Origin: an uncultured Methylococcaceae bacterium
GTDB lineage: Bacteria > Pseudomonadota > Gammaproteobacteria > Methylococcales > Methylococcaceae
NCBI GenBank assembly: GCA_903930145.1
Contig: CAIYXP010000356.1
Location: 1-48,738, forward strand
Length of the DNA: 48,738 nt
Direction: 5' to 3'
The translations under genes and the position numbers were made by a program. Below, piece after piece: positions 16,826 through 25,551 of the stretch. The notes below the pieces were generated by a model. The model saw only the letters and a list, made by a program, of their open reading frames with translations, searched no databases and was not told the origin of the DNA. Each line of letters opens with the position of its first letter. The first letter of the stretch is position 1.

Positions 16826-19800
16826 CTAGCCTTCTGCATCAAGTATTTCAAAAAGCGAAAGCTGACGTTCCTCGGGTGCTTTATCCTTGTGGCTTCGCCA
16901 ATGTTCGACCAGTTGGGCCGCAGTGCTTGCCGCCTTGCGGTTGATGGTGTCCTTGTCCACCTCGACATACCATTTAAGAATTTCATCCACCGATTTCTTG
17001 ATGCGAAAGTGTGGATTGTTCAACTCGGCCTCAATCTTCAGCCCCGAATTCGGAAAAGCGGCACCGATCAGGAAATGGGCCTGGTCAAGGTCGGATTTGA
17101 TGACTTTGCGGTTGCGGCCACGCTCAGTGAAATAGGCAAATCGTTCACGGATGGGTACCACACGCACCGTCCTGCCAACCAATCGAATCCAGCCTTTGGC
17201 CTCCAAGTCGCTTTGGTCAATGCCTGTTCCGCGCAAGGTCTTATGCAGCTCGTCCCGGTCCATGTCCGTGCGATGGATAAACAGGCGCAGATACAATCGG
17301 CTGGACGGTTCGGCACTATCAGGCGGACGCAAGCCGCCAGTTTGTCCGGTGTCTTCCAGCAGGTCGTCCAGAAGCTGGTTGATGCCCAGCAGTGCATCCC
17401 TCACTTCCAATACTTGACCATCCCCGGTGAAAACTTGGCCATAATGTCGGGAATAAAACTCCAGCGACTTGCCGCGCAGAATCACCCGCAAATCAGGTTT
17501 GGGCAAATCCTTGCCATGGGTGTGCTCCAAGAGATCTTTCAAGCGCACCGATTCTTCTTTCACCCAGCGGCGCATCCGCGCCCAACTCACCGGTTCCGGC
17601 GCATCGAGTCGTTTGCGGCAGACGTGGATGATGTCGTACTCGATCTTCTTGGCCCCGAAGGCGGCGTTTTCGCCTTTTGATTCATCGCTACGGATGGGAT
17701 AGGTCGCCACCAGCACATACCCTGCATCGAACAGGGCTTTAAGGATGTCGATCCACGCTTGATCTTCGTTGTGATGGAAGGTAAAGGCCATGATGCCGCC
17801 ATCCTTGAGCCTGCGCCCCGCCTCGGCCCAGCAGGCGGATAAGGTCTGGCTATAGAAATCGCTGGAAGGTTCTGGCCGGTGGAGTGGGTTCGGGTCTTTT
17901 TCGGCGAGTGTTTCATCGCCGGTCAATTCCCGAATCCGGGCCAGATGTTTAGCCACGATAAATGGGGACTTCTCGCAACCTTCCCGGTCGTCCGGGTGCT
18001 CCGCCGGATTGTCGATGGCCTCCATGCCATGGGGTGTGCGTTCGGGTTCAAAATAAGCGGCTTCGGGCAATCCCGCATACCATAGGCGTAAAGGAATTCG
18101 GAGCCAAACATAGAAGAAATCGGCACAATCTGCATAATATAGATTGTCACCAAAAGGTGGGTCGGTAACTACAAGGTCAAATACCTCGTTCCCTAACATG
18201 GATAGGTCGGTGGATGATCCACAATAAGGCTCATTGCCTGGAATGATAGGGTCTCTAGGCATACCTTTTACGCTTTTTGTGGTTGATGATTCATCAGCAA
18301 TAATTAATTCCCAAGGTTCTTTGGTCCATTGAAGTGCGTCGATAACTGTTTCTTGACATGATATCCATCTTCCATAACCCAATTTACCGAAGAAATTAGT
18401 TTCTACAGCTAGATTCTTCGGATTATAATTCGCATTTGACAAAGAAGGTGCAAGTTTGTCATATGTTTGATGCCAAAATGAAAACATATTCATCATGCGT
18501 AAATATTGCTGAAATGCCCCCAAAACCTGTTCCCTGACATCTAGCGACCAGCAATCATCAGTGGCTTCAGTAATTACCTTCAACAAGCTCGCATGTATCA
18601 AAAGTTGACGATTATTAAACTGCATCCACCAATGGGTATAACCATGGTCGGGAAGAGGATTGTGCTCATGGGTCATGTGGGAAAATAACATTTCCTGCTT
18701 AGGCCAAAAGTTTTCCAAATCTTCTTTACATCGGTTTTCCCACTCATATTCTGAAGCGTTTAGGCGCTCAATATCGTAAGTATCCGGGGCTTTAAAGTAA
18801 CGTCCTCCGTAGTTATAACCTTCCGCATCGCATTCCGGGCAATGGCATTGCAGTGCATAAGTTGCCACTGGAGCAGTATGTTTTGTTATTTTTACGGCCT
18901 GTAAAGTTTTAGATTGCCTACCACACAAACCACATAAAAAATTGGAGTTCTTTGGCACTGTCCCCTGTCCAGTCTCAATCAGTGTGCCATCCTTAAGTTT
19001 GACCATCTCGGGCAGGGCACTTCCACGCACTTCGATGAGGCGCAGGTTTTCCAACCGATTTCCGAACCATTCGGCGGTCGCAGCCGCAGAAGCGCCGGCC
19101 CAGCCGCCCAGTTCTTTTTCGCCGTCGAAACCGGACGCGCCCCTCATCCAATCCGGATGGATGAGCAAATACATCTGCACTGGCTTGGCTTTAAGGCCGA
19201 AATCCTTCTTTTTGCGCAACGTGGCGCGAAAGCCAGGGTCGGCATGACGTTCGAAAACCTGTACCAAGCGCTTCCCGGCAAACGTGCCACAATGGGGGCA
19301 GTGTAGCCCCGATTCTTCCCGCGCCAAAGCATTCAGACTCAGCGCCCGTTCCCATGTATCGTTGTTATTCCCCTTGTCGTAGTCTTTGAGTAGGCGGGCA
19401 AAATCTTGGCTCATTTCCGTGAAGGGTGCGTCCTCTTCGACCACTACCCGCTCCGCTCCCGGTGCCACGCGGGTTTCCCCAAGTTCGGCATGAAAGGTGA
19501 TGCCACAGCCCGGACAGGCAAGTTCGGCATAATCGGTGGAAAGCCTTTTTTCGGCAATGACGGGGGTGCGGAAGATTGGGGTGCGGTGACTACAGCCCTT
19601 GGTCAGACAAGGGCCATGTTTGGCCCAAAAGGTATAGATTACCTCCGGCCCTTCCCACCGGTATTTTTTTCGTTCATCAGGCGGCAAGCCGATGGGGTCA
19701 AAGCCTGCGGGCATTTCCTCTTCAGCAGGACAGGAAATAGGATGCTTGAGGGTGGAATCTTCTGCCCCCCTAACCTCTGCTTCCACAAAGTCCGCCCTCC

Positions 19801-20467
19801 TCAACCATTTTCCCCGATGCCCTCGCGGACAGGTGGTGGTGTAAAACGGCTGTATTTGCGGTTTGACCAGCCGTTCGATATGCGCAAACAGTGCCTTGAC
19901 CTGTTCGGGGTCGCTACAGGCAAGTTCGTTCTTCACCACGAACCAGGCTACCGGGTTGAGGTCCACGCCGGTCATCTGCATACCTAGCCTGGAACCTTCC
20001 ACCAAGGTCGTCCCTCCACCCATGAAACAATCCAGAACCCTAAGATGCTTGAAGGAACCGGCCTTTTGATGGTTGCAGTAATAATGCTCCCAAACTCGCT
20101 TCGCCGCACTCTCGTTGTTATCGTCCGGCGCTTCTGTGGCTGCTGCAATCAACAGAGAGCGAAAGACTGAAGAACGCCGTCGCGCCCACCATTTGGACAT
20201 CTGGTAAATCGGCTTGCCCGCGTTGCCTTCGAGGTTGGACATCGCGTTAATCTGGGCTATGGGGAAATCCGTCTCCAGGCAGGTCGGCTTGCGGTTCGGA
20301 TTGGAAAAATCGGCTACCGGGAGTTTCACTGGCTTGCCTAGCTTTTCCGGTAGGAGTTCTGACTGTTTATCGGCCTTGGATTTGCGGTTTGGTTTCTTGG
20401 TTGCGGCCAAGGCGGGTGTAATCGCGTCGCCCCAAAGAACAAATTGTCCTGACTTTTTATCATTCAT
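16826..20467 (-). CDS. DUF1156-domain DNA methyltransferase
   Basis: About 1213 residues from the ATG at 20467, which forms an ATGA overlap with the PglZ-like stop; the longer upstream frame lies inside that gene and is not used. The N-terminal DUF1156 region includes SKWWARRRSS near 91-100. Motif I DCFMGGGTTLVEG starts at 146, followed by GVDLNPVAW. The catalytic DPPFGDNLYYAD is far downstream at 769. The ~600 residues between contain several CxxC pairs (CPGCG, CPHCG, CGLCG, CPEC), probably zinc knuckles. DPPF-type motifs belong to exocyclic amino methylases. It presumably marks host DNA so that the rest of the system acts only on unmarked invaders. Confidence 0.9.
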   Translation of the reverse strand: MNDKKSGQFVLWGDAITPALAATKKPNRKSKADKQSELLPEKLGKPVKLPVADFSNPNRKPTCLETDFPIAQINAMSNLEGNAGKPIYQMSKWWARRRSSVFRSLLIAAATEAPDDNNESAAKRVWEHYYCNHQKAGSFKHLRVLDCFMGGGTTLVEGSRLGMQMTGVDLNPVAWFVVKNELACSDPEQVKALFAHIERLVKPQIQPFYTTTCPRGHRGKWLRRADFVEAEVRGAEDSTLKHPISCPAEEEMPAGFDPIGLPPDERKKYRWEGPEVIYTFWAKHGPCLTKGCSHRTPIFRTPVIAEKRLSTDYAELACPGCGITFHAELGETRVAPGAERVVVEEDAPFTEMSQDFARLLKDYDKGNNNDTWERALSLNALAREESGLHCPHCGTFAGKRLVQVFERHADPGFRATLRKKKDFGLKAKPVQMYLLIHPDWMRGASGFDGEKELGGWAGASAAATAEWFGNRLENLRLIEVRGSALPEMVKLKDGTLIETGQGTVPKNSNFLCGLCGRQSKTLQAVKITKHTAPVATYALQCHCPECDAEGYNYGGRYFKAPDTYDIERLNASEYEWENRCKEDLENFWPKQEMLFSHMTHEHNPLPDHGYTHWWMQFNNRQLLIHASLLKVITEATDDCWSLDVREQVLGAFQQYLRMMNMFSFWHQTYDKLAPSLSNANYNPKNLAVETNFFGKLGYGRWISCQETVIDALQWTKEPWELIIADESSTTKSVKGMPRDPIIPGNEPYCGSSTDLSMLGNEVFDLVVTDPPFGDNLYYADCADFFYVWLRIPLRLWYAGLPEAAYFEPERTPHGMEAIDNPAEHPDDREGCEKSPFIVAKHLARIRELTGDETLAEKDPNPLHRPEPSSDFYSQTLSACWAEAGRRLKDGGIMAFTFHHNEDQAWIDILKALFDAGYVLVATYPIRSDESKGENAAFGAKKIEYDIIHVCRKRLDAPEPVSWARMRRWVKEESVRLKDLLEHTHGKDLPKPDLRVILRGKSLEFYSRHYGQVFTGDGQVLEVRDALLGINQLLDDLLEDTGQTGGLRPPDSAEPSSRLYLRLFIHRTDMDRDELHKTLRGTGIDQSDLEAKGWIRLVGRTVRVVPIRERFAYFTERGRNRKVIKSDLDQAHFLIGAAFPNSGLKIEAELNNPHFRIKKSVDEILKWYVEVDKDTINRKAASTAAQLVEHWRSHKDKAPEERQLSLFEILDAEG

Positions 20468-21417
20468 AATGCAGGTAACTCCATGTAGGGCACGGCAACT
20501 TCCAATAGGCTCATACCTCCGTGGCAAACATGGGGAAAACCGCCCTGGACTCTCCATTTCCATTGCCCCATGACGACGTGCTGATTATTGTGAACCAAGA
20601 CGATGGGTGGCATGAAACGCTTTTGCCAGGGTTCGGAGATTGCCTTGTTGCGGGATGCGCTAAAGGTTTTTCTCAATATTTCGATGGCTTCAGGGTTTTC
20701 GACTTCTGAGGAAAATCGCCTGCTGACCGCGTAGCCATGGTCGGAGGTAATGACCAAGCTTCTTCCCTGACGGAGCTTGCCTATGAATTTCCAGAACCCA
20801 TCCCCTTGCAAGACACTCGACGCTTGGCTTGCGATTTGGTCAGGAAGCTTTTGCTGAAGGTGAATCAAGTCGTCAAGCCAAGTATGCCAGATAAAGACAT
20901 TGGGTGAAGGTGGGACGGCACAATCCTCAAACGGCAAGCTGACCACATCGGTATGGCAATTACCTCCAAACAGCGCGAAGTTGTCGGGCTTTCCATCATT
21001 GGACAAGACGCTTCTGGAAGACAAGCCGATGGCTTTGGCGAAATAGTCGGTGGTCGAGGGGCATTCCGAACCGGTGACCTTGACCTGAGTAAGCTGAATG
21101 TTTCTGGCTTCCGCAGCGCCTAATAGAATCGGCAATTCCCTAAGCGACAGTGCATCCAAAATAAGGACTGCCTTGCCCTGTCCCTGGCTTGCCCAATCTT
21201 TCAGGCTTGTCGAAGTTTTCGCGGCATGCTCCGGGAATGCCTCCCAGAGTTCCCATGCGGTTTCGGCCAGCAGGCGGTCGGGGATTACGGTCGCGTCGTG
21301 GAGGGCGACAGGTGAGGATGTCTGTCGCGCAATCGTCAACAGGGAGGAGAATATCTTCGCCCAAGTAGTTTGCGGAGTTTGGGAGTCGAGTATGATGTCA
21401 GCCCAATCTGTGTTCAT
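20464..21417 (-). CDS. PglZ-like alkaline-phosphatase-superfamily protein
   Basis: 317 residues. LILDALSLRELP with D88 and the later LVITSDHGY at 222-229 are the two metal-binding landmarks of the PglZ/alkaline phosphatase superfamily. It is much shorter than Streptomyces or BREX PglZ (about 800 residues or more, from memory), so it represents essentially the core domain. Both junctions are 4-bp ATGA overlaps. PglZ proteins are required for exclusion and host methylation in BREX/Pgl systems, but their chemistry is not settled. Here it sits between the DUF499 ATPase and the methyltransferase and probably belongs to the same complex. Confidence 0.8.
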   Translation of the reverse strand: MNTDWADIILDSQTPQTTWAKIFSSLLTIARQTSSPVALHDATVIPDRLLAETAWELWEAFPEHAAKTSTSLKDWASQGQGKAVLILDALSLRELPILLGAAEARNIQLTQVKVTGSECPSTTDYFAKAIGLSSRSVLSNDGKPDNFALFGGNCHTDVVSLPFEDCAVPPSPNVFIWHTWLDDLIHLQQKLPDQIASQASSVLQGDGFWKFIGKLRQGRSLVITSDHGYAVSRRFSSEVENPEAIEILRKTFSASRNKAISEPWQKRFMPPIVLVHNNQHVVMGQWKWRVQGGFPHVCHGGMSLLEVAVPYMELPAL

Positions 21418-24221
21418 TGTCCGCCGCCTTCTTTATAAGCAATCTCCAATGTCGCCTTGAAGGTGGAGGGTATGCGCTGAAGAATTATTTTGATCTGTTG
21501 GACTGTCAGGCCGTTGAATTCAATCCGGGCTGATTCTATGGGCTGACTGGAAGTGACCCCCCAGGATTCAAAACAACCTGCCAGATTGATGCCTGTCGTC
21601 GGTTGGTCGATTTTGCAGTTTTTGGTGACTGGATTGCCCGTTGGCTGCAGGGTGCCAACTCCCGCCCCAATGTTTCCGCCTGTTGTAACGGTTTCTCCAA
21701 CCGGCACTTTGCCCGTGGGTTCTATATCAGGGTATTTACCGTTGCTGCCTGTTCCCCCCGTCGGAGTTACTTGAGTGTCACCGACAGGAGGATTTTGGGC
21801 GGTGATTGCCCCGCCGCCCACTGCACCCGGCAAGCCTAGCTGAATCTGTCGCAATTCCTGTCCGGTCCTAAACGCCCGGGGGCGTATATAGCGCAAAGCA
21901 TCCTCGTCAGTGGCGTCTTCTGACCGCCGCCCGATCCAAGTGCCACCCACATTAAGTACAAGCTCCCCACGGGCTGCCATCTCCAACACAAACTCGTAGA
22001 TTTTAGTTTCACCCAGAAATGGGATTGCTTCGCCGGTATTGGGTGGTGGTGGCTCAATCAGATCATCCATCATTGAGCCAACAAGATCCGAGTCTTTGGC
22101 ATGGTTTAGCACGAAATTTTTGAAGTCTGCTCGATCAAATAGATCGGATAGTATCTTTGCCTCCACCGCCGATGGAATGTCTCCGCCTTGCTCGGAAATT
22201 TTCTCCACTTCAAAGACACAATTTTGTGGCTGTTGGAAATCCCATTTGCGCAACACGGCAAACCGGTTGAAACGCGATTTCAAAGAATTTCGCAAGGATC
22301 GGTCAAAATCCTGGTGCAAAGCCCTGTAAGTGGCATCAGACCCCCATCCATCACGGGAACAAAGAAAACTGCATCGGGCTGAATAGATGAGTTCTTCATC
22401 AACAAAAAGCCCCTGCATTTCCACGGCGGGAAGCAGAAAGCGAATTGTGTTACGCCTATTCTGGATGTGCTTTGCCGCCAGCCATGCCCCAAGGGTGGCG
22501 TTCAAGCCGGCTTGGCCGCATTCGACCTGTTCGGGGATGGCTAAGAGCACAGGCCGATCCCATTTGGCAGGCTTGTCAACATCGTCGACATCGCTCCATG
22601 GATCGTTTTTCCAGTTCGGACCTAGGATAATGACTCGCGAAGGCGGTTGTGTAGTCTCTGGAACAAAAATGTGCCGCAGCGTGTTCCGAATATGTGCAAT
22701 GTCCCTACCGGGATAAACCGTCAAGCCTGCCGTTGGAACTGCACCGATATGCCAGAGCTTGTTGTTCTTGGCACAGGCTCGAACCTTCGACCTCGGGTTC
22801 TCATTGACCCCAAACCAAAGCCGACCACCGGGAACCTCATCGCCGTGGATGTTAACGCTGTTTTCGACGAGCAAGGCTAATTCCGCCTGAAAAGCGTTGT
22901 CGTCGATGGCCGACCCTCGGGTAATGTCCAAGTGGAGTGCAGCCGGTGTGCCGCCAGCATTTTTACCGGGAGACATGGAACGCATCCAGAGTGTGCTGAC
23001 AAGCTCACGGGCATTTGGGACATTGACCCCGGAATCCCGAACAGCTTCAAGATTCCGCTGCGAAATCTGCCGGAGTTTTTCCTGCCCAGCCTGAACTGCT
23101 ATCGAATCAACTAAGGTCTGAACCTCATCGGACTCGCCATCGACAAAGAAATCGGCAGGCGTGATAATCTGAACGACCTTCCCACGGCTTTTAAATACTT
23201 GGGCTAGGATACGGATGAGATCCCGCGTTTCTTGTGCCACAGTGGAAAGCAGAATTTGGTCTTCGAGAAGGTCGAGCAATTCAGGACTGAATGGCCAGCA
23301 GTCAAATACCTGGTGTTGTACCCGATCTTTTTCTGCTTGGGATTTATGCGTGTGAAGCAAGCGGAATCTCTCGCTCGCATAAGCGCCAGCCGTGTTGATG
23401 ATGTCGGATTCTGGAATATTGCGCCTGTTTTCGAACAAACGATGAAGTAGAAGCATCTGACGGTCTTGCTTGGCAGTAGGGCCTCGAAAGTCGATGATAA
23501 CTGGTCCTTGGCGATGGACTTGCTGGAAAGCCTCATTCTGATTATTGAGAACCGAGATCACAAAAACCAGTATCTCTGGGCGATCCTTCGCCATTTCTGA
23601 AAGAATCTGGACAAAGTTGAAAGCATACTGTTTGAGAAGTAGACCCGTCTTGGGGTCTTTATCGGGTAGGCCGTTATACCAGGTTTGAAATTCGTCAAGG
23701 ATGAGACAGGTAGGCTGGTCCTCAAACATTTTTTCCAACAGTGTCCGAGGAGGGAACGACTGACTCATGCTCTCAAACTGACCACGATAATATTGACCTT
23801 TGGGATGGCGGTCAAACAGAATATCCCAAAGGAGCGGATATTCATGGTTATGGATCGGTTCGGAAATCGGCATGTATCCCTTTAAGATCATGATGTCTTT
23901 CATGTCGTCGCTTCCAACTTTTGTATCCCACTCCTTGAGCCAGGATTCGACGATTTCAGGAGATTGAATAGCGTGGTGCATGACGGCCATGATATGCGAC
24001 TTGCCTCGTCCGCGATCCCCCATCAATACGATGGGGCGGCCAGCATTTTTTGAGCTTATTGCCTTCAAGGCAGTTTGAACATCTGCCGTCGGATAGGTGA
24101 TCGACAGAATGTAGTCCGGTGACCTCTGTGCTGCACCCTGATTGTCGCTTGTACGAAGCGAAATAGCGGTTCCGGTCATTTGTGCGCCGAGGAATTCGGC
24201 TCTAAGCTTTAATCCAAGCAT
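21414..24221 (-). CDS. DUF499-type AAA+ ATPase
   Basis: 935 residues, first gene of the seven-gene operon. The start MLGLKLRAEFLGAQMTGTAI and the ITYPTADVQTALKAI segment are typical of DUF499 proteins. Walker A GDRGRGKSH lies at 68-76 and Walker B TCLILDEFQTW near 172-182. A Gly/Pro/Thr-rich linker near residue 800-860 joins the ATPase to a small C-terminal domain. DUF499 proteins are large BrxC/PglY-like ATPases found beside DUF1156 methylases and helicases. An AGGA lies 10 nt upstream of the ATG (on the plus strand, TCCT at 24232-24235). It is transcribed divergently from traF. Confidence 0.85.
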   Translation of the reverse strand: MLGLKLRAEFLGAQMTGTAISLRTSDNQGAAQRSPDYILSITYPTADVQTALKAISSKNAGRPIVLMGDRGRGKSHIMAVMHHAIQSPEIVESWLKEWDTKVGSDDMKDIMILKGYMPISEPIHNHEYPLLWDILFDRHPKGQYYRGQFESMSQSFPPRTLLEKMFEDQPTCLILDEFQTWYNGLPDKDPKTGLLLKQYAFNFVQILSEMAKDRPEILVFVISVLNNQNEAFQQVHRQGPVIIDFRGPTAKQDRQMLLLHRLFENRRNIPESDIINTAGAYASERFRLLHTHKSQAEKDRVQHQVFDCWPFSPELLDLLEDQILLSTVAQETRDLIRILAQVFKSRGKVVQIITPADFFVDGESDEVQTLVDSIAVQAGQEKLRQISQRNLEAVRDSGVNVPNARELVSTLWMRSMSPGKNAGGTPAALHLDITRGSAIDDNAFQAELALLVENSVNIHGDEVPGGRLWFGVNENPRSKVRACAKNNKLWHIGAVPTAGLTVYPGRDIAHIRNTLRHIFVPETTQPPSRVIILGPNWKNDPWSDVDDVDKPAKWDRPVLLAIPEQVECGQAGLNATLGAWLAAKHIQNRRNTIRFLLPAVEMQGLFVDEELIYSARCSFLCSRDGWGSDATYRALHQDFDRSLRNSLKSRFNRFAVLRKWDFQQPQNCVFEVEKISEQGGDIPSAVEAKILSDLFDRADFKNFVLNHAKDSDLVGSMMDDLIEPPPPNTGEAIPFLGETKIYEFVLEMAARGELVLNVGGTWIGRRSEDATDEDALRYIRPRAFRTGQELRQIQLGLPGAVGGGAITAQNPPVGDTQVTPTGGTGSNGKYPDIEPTGKVPVGETVTTGGNIGAGVGTLQPTGNPVTKNCKIDQPTTGINLAGCFESWGVTSSQPIESARIEFNGLTVQQIKIILQRIPSTFKATLEIAYKEGGGQ

Positions 24222-24255
24222 TCTTTTTCTATCCTGAATTCTTTAATTGCAGGAC

Positions 24256-24284
24256 CACATACTCATAAGTTCAACGATTGCCAA
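24256..24284 (-). promoter_or_regulatory. Possible promoter of the DUF499 operon
   Basis: On the minus strand TTGGCA (24284-24279) and TATGTG (24261-24256) are separated by 17 nt. This resembles a weak sigma-70 promoter about 35 nt upstream of the DUF499 start. The perfect palindrome CCAATCATTGG (24281-24291) overlaps the -35 element and could be an operator. This is pattern-matching only. Confidence 0.3.
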
Positions 24285-24519
24285 TCATTGGTGCATATTC
24301 TTCAGTGGCAAATCATAAGCCAAGGCTCAATTCGTCCAACAAAATTTTGTTGTTCATTATTTTAACAGAAACAACTTTCAATCCGCGTTTAGAACTGAAA
24401 ATCGGATTTGTTTACCCTTGTACCGTTATCTATCGTTTTTTGGAGAAATCTTTGAAATGATTCCCTCTCGATCAATCTTTCCGAACACCACAAAACCATA
24501 ACTCCACGATAATTGCCGA

Positions 24520-25551
24520 ATGAATCGGCAAACCTGTCTTTTTTGCGCCTACCTCCTCTTGCCGACCCGCTTGGCTTGGGGGGCGGACTTTGTTTCGCCC
24601 TCCGAGCCTCCTTTTTACATCGACAAGGAACGGGGTTGGTTTTGGCGCGAGGTTGAACCCGAAACTCAACCAAAACCGAATAAGGAACCGGAGAAGACCA
24701 AGCCAGACACCGAAGCCAAACATTTGCCGCCACCTATTCCTCCACATAACCAACCAAGTCAGTCGGAAATATCTGAACCTTCGCCACTATCTGCCGAATG
24801 GTTCAGGAAAAACCTTGAACGCTACCGGGACAAGGCCATCGACAACCCATCCCCGGAAAATGTCGCGGCTTATTATTACCTACAGCGGGTCATGATGGAC
24901 AAGGCCCAGCGGTTTACCGATGTGGCACGTCGCGTCGTAATGTCCGACCCGCTATTGGACGAAAACCAGCGGCGACCCATTGCAACCTTTGCAGCTAACG
25001 AGGCCAACTATCAGGCAGGGCTTGCCAGCGAACAGGCACTCGCTATGGTTGCGAAACAAGTCGGCATATTGTTCTTTTTCCGTTCAGACTGCCGATATTG
25101 CCACATCCAAGCCCCACTTCTGGCCTTGTTGGAAAAACGCTTCGGCTTCAAAGTGTATGCCGTCTCGCTCGACGGACAAGCGATGCCGAATGGCCTTTAT
25201 CCAGATTTCCGTGTCGATCAAGGACAGGCGCATGTGTTGGGGGTGGTTTCCACTCCGGCATTATTCCTGATGAAGCCGCCAAATGGCATCGTCCAACTCG
25301 CCCAAGGTGCGATTTCGCTGGACGACCTGTCAGGTCGAATCCTGCTGGCCGCCAAGGACAACGGCTGGATCGACCAAGGCGTTTACGAAGCCACACGCGG
25401 GGAGAGGCGGACACCGAGTCTTGTTCCCGCGCCGTCTGTGATGGACAACGAAATGTTAGTCAATCCTGCCAATCTGATCGGCACACTGCAACGGCAATCG
25501 GGATTGCAGCCTATCAGTCCGTCGCCGACATCGAACCCTTGGAGTCCGTAA
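24520..25551 (+). CDS. traF: TraF, F-type conjugation periplasmic protein
   Basis: 343 residues. The N terminus is a signal peptide ending near LAWGAD. A Pro/Lys-rich linker follows, then the TraF body with NPSPENVAAYYYLQRVMMDKAQRF. A thioredoxin fold is present, with the redox pair C191-R-Y-C194 in FFFRSDCRYC. TraF is needed for assembly of F-type conjugative pili and probably helps disulphide formation of partner proteins in the periplasm. The stop overlaps the traH start by one base (TAATG). No traU, traN or traW gene precedes it; instead the divergent DUF499 operon begins about 300 bp upstream. Confidence 0.9.
   Translation: MNRQTCLFCAYLLLPTRLAWGADFVSPSEPPFYIDKERGWFWREVEPETQPKPNKEPEKTKPDTEAKHLPPPIPPHNQPSQSEISEPSPLSAEWFRKNLERYRDKAIDNPSPENVAAYYYLQRVMMDKAQRFTDVARRVVMSDPLLDENQRRPIATFAANEANYQAGLASEQALAMVAKQVGILFFFRSDCRYCHIQAPLLALLEKRFGFKVYAVSLDGQAMPNGLYPDFRVDQGQAHVLGVVSTPALFLMKPPNGIVQLAQGAISLDDLSGRILLAAKDNGWIDQGVYEATRGERRTPSLVPAPSVMDNEMLVNPANLIGTLQRQSGLQPISPSPTSNPWSP

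Noticed and set aside
25098..25550. N-terminal extension of TraH inside traF
   Set aside because: It overlaps traF in another frame and lacks TraH similarity; the ATG at 25551 with a signal peptide fits the family.
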